Assembly: GCA_026710945.1 (NCBI GenBank)
Contig: JAPOQA010000028.1
Location: forward strand, 112,216 to 176,215
Length of the DNA stretch: 64,000 nt
Direction of reading: 5' to 3'
Source of the DNA: Chloroflexota bacterium
GTDB lineage: Bacteria > Chloroflexota > UBA11872 > VXOZ01
Position numbers and translations under genes: made by a program. Below the pieces are notes generated by a model. That model was not told the DNA's origin. It searched no databases and saw nothing but the letters and a program-made list of their open reading frames with translations. This document shows, piece after piece, positions 57,903-64,000 of this stretch; positions within the stretch are counted from its first letter, which is position 1; the number at the start of each line of letters is the position of its first letter.

Positions 57903-58970
57903 CTAGTCCAGCGGGAACGTCACCGGCGCGGGTGAGATCTTACCGGCTTTTTGGATGCCGACGGCGATCTCCAGCGCGTGACGCGCCTCGTCGCCTGTGA
58001 TAGCCGGCGGGCGGTTCTCGTGAATCGCCTGTACCATGTCCTCTACCTGCACCTGGTGGCCGTTCCAACCTTTGACCGTGGGGTCGGCGGCAGCGGTCAT
58101 GCGCGCGGAGTAGCCGGACTTCATCTCCTGCTCTTCCTCTTCCTCCCGGTCGCCCTGAATGCGCCAGGTGACGACACCGGCGTTCGTCAGGCAAATGGTG
58201 CCCTTCTCGCCGAAGAAGTGGAAGTTATGATCGAGCCCCGGATAGGCCGACGTGGTGAAGACCATGTTGCCGAACGAGCCGTTGGCAAAGCGGGCATTCA
58301 CTACGGCCAGGTCTTCCGTTTCGATATCGTGGGTGAAGGTGCCGAGCTGAGCGGTCAGCGACTCCACCGGTCCCATGATCCACTGGAGGAGATCGATGCT
58401 GTGGATGCCCTGGTTCATGGACGCGCCGCCGCCGTCGAACTTGTAGGTGCCGCGCCAACTGACCGGGCCGCCGCCGGAAAAGTACTCCGCCGTGCGCAGC
58501 CAGTAGAGCTGCACGTCGGCGTAGAAGACGCGTCCCAACCGACCGGCAGCGATGGTCTCTTTCACCTTGGCGTAGAGCGGGTGCAAGCGCGACTGGAAGA
58601 TCGCCGCCAATTTCACGCCGTTTTCATGGCACGCCGCCATCAGCGCGTCAGCCTTCTCCAGGGTGACGTCCAAGGGCTTCTCGCAAATGACGTGCTTGCC
58701 GGCTTTTGCGGCTTGGATGCCCAACTCGGCGTGGGTGCCGGTGGGGGTGCAAATGTTTACGACCTGCACGGCATCGTCGGCCAGCAGCTCAGCCACAGAG
58801 CCGTAGGCCGTGACGTTATGTTCATTCGCTAGTCCCACCGCAAACTGCGGCTCCATGTCGGCGATGCCGATCAACTCCGCCCCGGCGGCGTCTTTAATGG
58901 CCTGCGTGTGGGAGCGGGCAATGCCCCCGGCGCCGATCACGCCAAACCCAATCGCTTGCTGAGTCGCCAT
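57903..58970 (-). CDS. Gfo/Idh/MocA-family oxidoreductase
   Basis: The 355-residue protein has the motif FGVIGAGGIARSHTQ, acidic GIADMEP after strand 2, EKP as VICEKPLDV near residue 98 and the active-site stretch GGGASMNQGIHSIDLLQWI. ATG 58970 is preferred; AAGGAG is 11 bases upstream, whereas the ATG at 58979 lies too close to it. A polar run REEEEEQEMKSG (about residues 280-291) is a surface insertion. It is upstream of nothing on its strand; purA on the same strand is about 240 bases away, and the space contains one GAGCCTGTCGAAGG repeat near 59140. Confidence 0.92.
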   Translation of the reverse strand: MATQQAIGFGVIGAGGIARSHTQAIKDAAGAELIGIADMEPQFAVGLANEHNVTAYGSVAELLADDAVQVVNICTPTGTHAELGIQAAKAGKHVICEKPLDVTLEKADALMAACHENGVKLAAIFQSRLHPLYAKVKETIAAGRLGRVFYADVQLYWLRTAEYFSGGGPVSWRGTYKFDGGGASMNQGIHSIDLLQWIMGPVESLTAQLGTFTHDIETEDLAVVNARFANGSFGNMVFTTSAYPGLDHNFHFFGEKGTICLTNAGVVTWRIQGDREEEEEQEMKSGYSARMTAAADPTVKGWNGHQVQVEDMVQAIHENRPPAITGDEARHALEIAVGIQKAGKISPAPVTFPLD

Positions 58971-59212
58971 GTTGCACATCTCTCCTTCTGTACACTCACT
59001 TCAGCGTCCGGCCCGCCCTTGCCACGCGGGGCGGGACATGCTTACTCACATCCTGTTACTCTTCAATTCCCGCTGAACTGCCAGCGGTGCTTCGACCCTT
59101 CGCCCTGTGTCCATCCGTTTGCCCTACTTCAATCCGCTCGCCCTGAGCCTGTCGAAGGGTCGCAGAATCGCAGGGCAAGTTCATGCGGGCAACTTTCACT
59201 TTACGGCCGACC

Positions 59213-60511
59213 CTAAGCTACTTCATAGTGCTGCAGGTCTACTATCAGCGTATCGTCGCGGTGCGGGCCCACGCCCACCATGCAGATGGGCGCACCCGTT
59301 AGTTCACTAATGCGTTCCAAGTACGCCTGGGCATTGGGTGGCAGGTCATGCCACGCGCGGGCGCTGGTTGTTGGCTGCTGCCAGCCGGGAAGTTCCTCAT
59401 AGATAGGCCGGGCACGTGCCATCAGGCGTGTGTCCGGTACCGTCTCATAGCGCGTGCCGTCCACGTCGTAGGCGACGCAAATCTTGAGCGTGGGCATTTG
59501 ATCGAGCACGTCGATCTTGGTGACGGCAATCGACGAAAAGCCGCAGAGTTCGGCGGCGTAGCGCACGGCGACGGCATCGAACCAGCCGCAGCGGCGGGGC
59601 CGGCCCGTGGTAGCGCCGTACTCCTCACCGATTTCCCGCAGAGTCTCGCCCATTTCGCCGTCAAGATCGGTCGGCACCGGGCCTTCGCCCACCGCCGTGG
59701 TGTAGGCTTTGACCACCCCAATGATGTTGCCGATCCGATGCGGCGGCACTCCGGCGCCGGTGGCGCTGCCGCCGGCTATGGGAGACGATGACGTTACATA
59801 GGGGTATATCCCCCAATCGATGTCGCGCAATGCGCCAAGCTGGCCTTCCAGGAGGATCGTCCTATCCTCTCGCAACGCCTGCTGCACCAAGGGATGCGTA
59901 TTCTTGATGTACGGGCCGAGTTGCTTGCCCCAGGCGAGGGCCTGCTCCAGCACGTCGGCGTAGGCGAGCGGCTCGTGGTCGTAAATGCGCGTGAGAAGGC
60001 TATTCTTCGCCTCCAAGACGTGGCGCAAGTATTCGCGCAAGTGTGCCGCGTCGGTCAGGTCGCCCATGCGCAGCCCGATACGTGCCGCCTTGTCGGTATA
60101 GCAGGGGCCGATGCCGCGCTTGGTCGTGCCCTGCGCGTTCTTGCCGCGCGCTTCTTCCTCAAGGCCGTCGAAGAGCACATGATAGGGCATCACCACCTGC
60201 GCCCGCTCCGATATGTGCACGTGGCTGGGAATTGTATCCAGCCCCGCGTCATTCAGCATCTTCATTTCCGCTAGGAATGACTGCGGATTGATTGCCATGC
60301 CTGTGCCGAGCACATTGTGCACATGCGGGTAGAATACTCCGCATGGAAAGAGATGCAACGCAAACTTGCCATGGCTGTTTACAACCGTATGACCTGCATT
60401 ATCCCCACCCTGGTATCGAACTACCATGTGGGCCTGCGAGGCCAGGAAATCCACCACGTGCCCCTTGCCCTCATCACCCCATTGGGCTCCAACCACGGCT
60501 GTAACTGGCAT
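59213..60511 (-). CDS. purA: Adenylosuccinate synthetase
   Basis: PurA joins IMP and aspartate with GTP in AMP synthesis. The 432-residue protein carries GAQWGDEGKGHVVD (GTP loop), GGDNAGHTVV with its catalytic histidine, GTTKRGIGPCYTDKAAR, LEGQLGALRDIDWGIYPYVTS in two parts, PTDLDGEMGE, ATTGRPRRCGWFDAVAVRYA and TKIDVLDQMPTLKICVAYD. In most bacteria the middle motif is EGAQG; here it reads EGQLG. ATG 60511 follows GGGAGG, and the ATG at 60529 region is only a readthrough. It stands in no visible operon. Confidence 0.97.
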   Translation of the reverse strand: MPVTAVVGAQWGDEGKGHVVDFLASQAHMVVRYQGGDNAGHTVVNSHGKFALHLFPCGVFYPHVHNVLGTGMAINPQSFLAEMKMLNDAGLDTIPSHVHISERAQVVMPYHVLFDGLEEEARGKNAQGTTKRGIGPCYTDKAARIGLRMGDLTDAAHLREYLRHVLEAKNSLLTRIYDHEPLAYADVLEQALAWGKQLGPYIKNTHPLVQQALREDRTILLEGQLGALRDIDWGIYPYVTSSSPIAGGSATGAGVPPHRIGNIIGVVKAYTTAVGEGPVPTDLDGEMGETLREIGEEYGATTGRPRRCGWFDAVAVRYAAELCGFSSIAVTKIDVLDQMPTLKICVAYDVDGTRYETVPDTRLMARARPIYEELPGWQQPTTSARAWHDLPPNAQAYLERISELTGAPICMVGVGPHRDDTLIVDLQHYEVA

Positions 60512-60675
60512 GGATGCCTCCCTCAACACAAGCTAAACCAAGCCGTTCGTTTAGCAGAAAGACCGAACCCCGGCATCACCGGCGTGATGCGCCATTCCTT
60601 ATGGTACCCTATGCCCGCGTGCCGGACAAACCACCCGTCTTGACAGGGAGACTCGCCATGTAGCGCGGGCAAAGA

Positions 60676-61269
60676 CTAACGTCCGCGCCTATTTCTCCCG
60701 CTTTCCGCGACATCGCCGGCAGCGGCTGTGGCGCCAACGAGCAACAATACCGCAATCAGCAGGAACGCGCCGAGCGCCATCACGGGGATGGAAACGAACC
60801 CAAACTCGCGCAACCACATAACGTTGCAGGGCGCATCCGCGCTGCAGCTTGTCGACTGTTGCAAGCTGGGCACACGCTGCAAAAGCGCATGATAGAAGGC
60901 AAGACCCGCGCCGATGCCTGCCAACGGCAGCGCATACCAGCGCACGTCGCGATCGTCGCGGATCGCGCCGATGCCAAGGACCACTACCAACGGGTACATA
61001 GCGATGCGTTGCAGCCAACAGAGCGTGCAGGGCGGATAGTGAGCAATCTCAGAGAGGTAGAGACTGCCCAGGGTTGCGACAAGCGCCGCCACCCATGCCA
61101 GACCAAGCGCAGAGTCCCGGCCGTGCGCCCAGACGCGTCCCAGCGGGGTCGTGCGTGCGGGAACTGCGGCTGACACTACACGCTGCCACACTCCTGCGAC
61201 TATGATTACGGGTATCGCCCCGAATGCGATCAGGGTGAGCGTTGCAAGGGCTTGAGGCACGGACCACAT
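60676..61269 (-). CDS. DsbB/BdbC-type disulfide bond formation protein
   Basis: The 197-residue membrane protein has five or six helices. It carries the quinone-side CPPC-like pair in PPCTLCWLQRIAMYPL and the second cysteine pair in QQSTSCSADAPCNVMWL. These match DsbB/BdbC, which re-oxidise thiol oxidases with the respiratory chain. The N-terminal membrane helix ATLTLIAFGAIPVIIVAGVW is an extra one before the four-helix core. ATG 61269 follows GGGGAG; GTG 61281 would add four residues. The partner oxidase is not in the window. Confidence 0.9.
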   Translation of the reverse strand: MWSVPQALATLTLIAFGAIPVIIVAGVWQRVVSAAVPARTTPLGRVWAHGRDSALGLAWVAALVATLGSLYLSEIAHYPPCTLCWLQRIAMYPLVVVLGIGAIRDDRDVRWYALPLAGIGAGLAFYHALLQRVPSLQQSTSCSADAPCNVMWLREFGFVSIPVMALGAFLLIAVLLLVGATAAAGDVAESGRNRRGR

Positions 61270-61372
61270 AGGGTATGTCACTCCCCAATTCTTCTGAATA
61301 GCACCGAATTAGCAACCGTACACCGCTGTCTGCGGCGCTAAATCCATTGGAAACCCAGACTCGCGCGCGCTG

Positions 61373-62602
61373 TCAGGTCGCCGCAGTGGCTCGCTGCTCG
61401 ACGGCATTGTACGTCAAGCGGCCTACCGGCGGCAGTGGATCACCGATCAGCGGCCGGGCATACGCGTGGAATGCTTCAGTCGGCATATTACCGTCCCTGT
61501 TCATGTAGGCCCGCGGCATGAGATTCTCGGCGTTGGCCACTGCTCCCAATGGCGCCGTACCGGTCGTGGACTGGTAGGGGTCGTCGCCGGTTCGTTCCAA
61601 AGTAATCATGACGCCGCCGGCGCCGCCCACGGCTTCCCGCACGGCCGCTTGCCCGACCATATAGGCCTCCTCACGGTCTACTGTGGAGGCAGTGACCATT
61701 GACGACCGCTGCAAAGTGCCTGGACGGTTCGCCCGCGCTTTGATACCCAACCGTTCGCGCACCTGCCGTGCCAGGTAGTTGCCACATCCGGCGACTATGA
61801 TATGACCGAAGGAATCAGAGTTCACGGTAGCCTCCGAAAGTCCGACAATGTCGCCATCCGCCGTAGTGAGCATCTCGGCAACCGCCACCGTGCAAAAGCC
61901 GAATTTGACGAAAGTCCGGGAAACATCATCCAGAAAGCGGTCTTCGCTGAACGGTATCTCCGGTACATACACCAGGTGCGGCGGGTCGATGGGGCTCTCT
62001 TTGCCCAAGCAACTTGCGGCAGTGAGCCAACCGGCATGACGGCCCATGCTTTCGTAAATTGCAACTCTGTCGTATCCCGCCATTGCTTCCACGTCTCGGC
62101 CCATGTCGCGCACCGACAAGGCGCAGAAACGGGCGGCGCTGCCGTAGCCGGGGCAGTGATCGGTGTACATGAGGTCGTTGTCTATGGTCTTCGGGACGCC
62201 AATCACGCGCAATTCATAGCCCTCACGCTCCGCCAGATCGGCGATGCGCTGGCTGGTGTCCATGGAGTCGTTGCCGCCGTTATAGAGAAAATACCTGATG
62301 TTCTGGGCGCGAAAGACCTCAAGGATGCGCACGTAGTCGTCCGGCCGCAACTTGCGGCGGCAGGACCCCAAGGCGGCCGCCGGCGTGCGCTTGATGCGCT
62401 CCAGCAATTCATCACTTGCCCCCCCTAAGTCCATCAAGTCTTCCTTGAGCAAGCCTTCTACACCATGCCGCAAGCCGTAGACGTTTTCTATTGCGGAATG
62501 TTTGCTCGCCTCGTGCAATACGCCCACGAGCGATGCATTGATAACCGCGGTAGGCCCACCTGATTGGCCGACCGCCAAATTGCCGCGCAGAGTGTCAGGC
62601 AT
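61373..62602 (-). CDS. 6-phosphofructokinase, probably diphosphate-dependent
   Basis: The 409-residue enzyme phosphorylates fructose 6-phosphate. The opening AVGQSGGPTAVINASLVG is the PFK signature, PKTIDNDLMYTDHCPGYGSA and YESMGRHAGWL hold the catalytic residues, and YNGGNDSMDT sits where ATP enzymes have GGDGS. An N/D at this position is typical of PPi-using or group II/III PFKs. The C-terminal domain is long, as in that group. It lies 24 bases downstream of the aldolase gene on the same strand, so the two are a probable operon. Confidence 0.87.
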   Translation of the reverse strand: MPDTLRGNLAVGQSGGPTAVINASLVGVLHEASKHSAIENVYGLRHGVEGLLKEDLMDLGGASDELLERIKRTPAAALGSCRRKLRPDDYVRILEVFRAQNIRYFLYNGGNDSMDTSQRIADLAEREGYELRVIGVPKTIDNDLMYTDHCPGYGSAARFCALSVRDMGRDVEAMAGYDRVAIYESMGRHAGWLTAASCLGKESPIDPPHLVYVPEIPFSEDRFLDDVSRTFVKFGFCTVAVAEMLTTADGDIVGLSEATVNSDSFGHIIVAGCGNYLARQVRERLGIKARANRPGTLQRSSMVTASTVDREEAYMVGQAAVREAVGGAGGVMITLERTGDDPYQSTTGTAPLGAVANAENLMPRAYMNRDGNMPTEAFHAYARPLIGDPLPPVGRLTYNAVEQRATAAT

Positions 62603-62626
62603 AAGAGGTTTCCGCTCCTCTCGCTC

Positions 62627-63667
62627 TCAGGAAAGTGCGTATTGTGTCAGTAAGTCTATGCCCTGGTCTTGGTAGCGGGGAAGTCTTCCCAACGCTTCGT
62701 CCGGGCCAATGCCGTTATGAATGATCTCGCTTATTACCGTGCCAACTGCCAATGGGTCGTCCTGACCCGGATAGAGCACGTTGCGTCCTACCATGGCCCC
62801 GCGTACATTGGGCCCGCCGCCCATGCCGCGGGCGAATTCACGTATAGTCGGTTCGGGATTGTCGTGGGACGCCCCGCCCAACATCAGGAGCGGCATGGTC
62901 GTGGCTCGTACCACCCGCTCATAGCCCTCGCACACGGGAATCTTCAACCAGGTGCGGGCGGTATTGCCACCCAGGCCGGAGAGCACACCGATCTGCTTGA
63001 GCAGTTCGATGGGGTCCTTGACCGGTTGGTAGCCGTTCTCGGTGCGTTTGACCGGCAGTGGTTCCAAGAAACTCGGCAGGCCCATCGCGCTGAGTTCGCT
63101 GACCGCCTCCGCAATGTACATGAGCGTCTTGCCGGAACCCGGCTCATTGGGATCAAGTCGCCACAGCACCTTGGCGCCGTCCAGGTTCGCCTCGGCTATA
63201 CCGTCAGCCGTATAGGCGGTCATGTCGTCGTCCATTTCGAACGTCGTCCCGGCCAGGCCGGAGCGGTTCATGGAACCCAACAAGACCTTGCCGTCCAAGA
63301 AGCCCGGGCCGCCGCCTTGCTTGACCAGATGGTTGACGATGAAGACGTCGTCCAGAACGTCGGGTGTTGCCATCAGGCCATCGATGAGACCCCCCACCAG
63401 CGCCCGCAGCACACGACCCAGGTAGGCGTGCCGGTTCGTCATGCCCAGCGGGTCGGAGGGCGTGGCGGTAGACATGCGGGCCGGATGGTCCGCCGCCAAG
63501 ATAACGAGCTTGCCGTCGGGGGCGAGGTGCGAACGCCGCTTGCGCGAGCGCTGTTCCAGCGCCACGATCTCCGGCTTATCCACCCTCACGTCGGTTATGC
63601 GCCAGAAGACGTCTTCGGGAAAGAACCGATCGAGATCAAATGCGTAAGCGCCCGCAGTTTCTGCCAT
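62627..63667 (-). CDS. Class I aldolase-like protein (DeoC/LacD superfamily, Cgl0159-like)
   Basis: The 346-residue protein has a beta/alpha barrel opening KLVILAADHPARMS, the DHPA or DHG-like region of LacD and DeoC-type aldolases. Later motifs are DDVFIVNHLVKQGGGPGFL, the lysine region LDGAKVLWRLDPNEPG, WLKIPVCEGYERVV and PLLMLGGASHDNPEPT, in which K of WLKIP is a candidate Schiff base. Such proteins occur near inositol or tagatose pathway genes. It is transcribed first, then the phosphofructokinase gene 24 bases later, so the pair could phosphorylate and split a hexose phosphate. The substrate is not certain. Confidence 0.8.
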   Translation of the reverse strand: MAETAGAYAFDLDRFFPEDVFWRITDVRVDKPEIVALEQRSRKRRSHLAPDGKLVILAADHPARMSTATPSDPLGMTNRHAYLGRVLRALVGGLIDGLMATPDVLDDVFIVNHLVKQGGGPGFLDGKVLLGSMNRSGLAGTTFEMDDDMTAYTADGIAEANLDGAKVLWRLDPNEPGSGKTLMYIAEAVSELSAMGLPSFLEPLPVKRTENGYQPVKDPIELLKQIGVLSGLGGNTARTWLKIPVCEGYERVVRATTMPLLMLGGASHDNPEPTIREFARGMGGGPNVRGAMVGRNVLYPGQDDPLAVGTVISEIIHNGIGPDEALGRLPRYQDQGIDLLTQYALS

Positions 63668-63801
63668 CTATGCGTCTCCCGGTGTAGTCACGCGCGTCAT
63701 AGTTTGTGTGCCAACAACCAATTATAGCTTACATCTTTGTACTTTACTTGCACGGCGTAATTGGTAGACTTAGCCTTGAAGCATTCGCCTGCCAGGAATC
63801 A

Positions 63802-64000
63802 TGTCATTCCTGTAAGTGTTGAGTAATTCGTTGACTGAATCCGCTTTCCATTCTGAGGAGTTGACAGTGCATGTCATTCCGAGCGGAGCGTCGAACAGGG
63901 TTCGCGGAATCTAGGGTCCCTGCTCAACGCACTTTCACGGCCTCAGCACTCTAGATTCCGCGCTAAGAGCGACACTCCGCTACGCTCCGTTCGGAATGAC
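63802..64000. mobile_element. MITE-like nested palindrome, copy D (cut by window edge)
   Basis: The left arm TGTCATTCCTGTAAGTGTTG is complete, TTGACTGA follows and the inner palindrome begins at 63873 (TGTCATTCCGAGCGGAGCG) and ends near the window edge. The central spacer TCCCTGCTCAACGCACTTTC is identical to that of copy A. The right arm lies outside the window. Confidence 0.75.

Noticed and set aside
62669..63727. Plus-strand frame of 352 codons
   Set aside because: Antisense to the aldolase-like gene; no ribosome site or domain.

Overview
The window looks like a piece of the chromosome of a free-living or host-associated bacterium of the phylum Chloroflexota, GC-rich overall. The evidence is indirect: two Tat-exported sugar-binding lipoproteins of the RRRLLGTG type, a DUF2851 protein, a glycine-rich S18 in an rpsF-ssb-rpsR operon, six Gfo/Idh/MocA oxidoreductases in 64 kb, and intergenic spaces packed with short palindromic repeats. 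These together recall genomes of marine or sponge-associated Chloroflexota. No rRNA or other phylogenetic anchor is present, so the assignment is inference.

Layout. 0-5 kb: a HAD hydrolase cut by the window edge, a protein of unknown function, a Gfo/Idh/MocA oxidoreductase, an HTH plus GIY-YIG-like protein and a C45 acyltransferase. 5.6-9.3 kb: pyrE with a methyltransferase, a membrane protein and a second methyltransferase. 9.4-13.1 kb: lipoate genes lipA and lipB, with a MntA/HepT toxin-antitoxin pair whose toxin gene overlaps lipB. 13.3-22.3 kb: a Nudix hydrolase, a fused CydDC-like ABC exporter, tRNA-Leu(UAA), rpsF-ssb-rpsR and a membrane-anchored parvulin. 22.6-30.3 kb: a DinG-like helicase, a sensor kinase without a recognisable H-box overlapping an HtrA protease, a convergently overlapping membrane protein and an MFS transporter.

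31-51 kb is an accessory-looking stretch: sugar-type oxidoreductases, a glucarate-dehydratase-like enolase, two solute-binding lipoproteins with no permease genes beside them plus the decayed start of a third, a HEPN protein, a fibronectin-III lipoprotein, a seven-bladed propeller nested inside a LamG domain, a VanZ-like protein and a HigBA-type locus whose toxin carries an in-frame stop. 52-56.5 kb is a thiamine operon (TPP riboswitch, thiG, thiE, thiS, thiO) followed by a P1-family peptidase. 57-64 kb holds a conserved nuclease-like protein, another oxidoreductase, purA, a DsbB/BdbC protein, a PPi-type phosphofructokinase and a class I aldolase-like protein.

How it fits together: the oxidoreductases, enolase, binding proteins, phosphofructokinase and aldolase suggest uptake and oxidation of sugars, sugar acids or polyols. 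The lipoate, thiamine, purine and pyrimidine genes are housekeeping. Toxin-antitoxin pairs, HEPN and GIY-YIG proteins and the eukaryotic-like FN3 and LamG proteins are the accessory layer. At least five families of short palindromic repeats fill nearly every long intergenic space; one is a MITE-like nested palindrome of about 275 bp present in four copies. No complete insertion sequence, prophage, CRISPR array or rRNA was seen. The items I find most unusual are the propeller-in-LamG protein, the H-box-less kinase coupled to HtrA, the broken HigB with its flanking repeats, the ThiS with a long tail after its diglycine, and the nested-palindrome elements.
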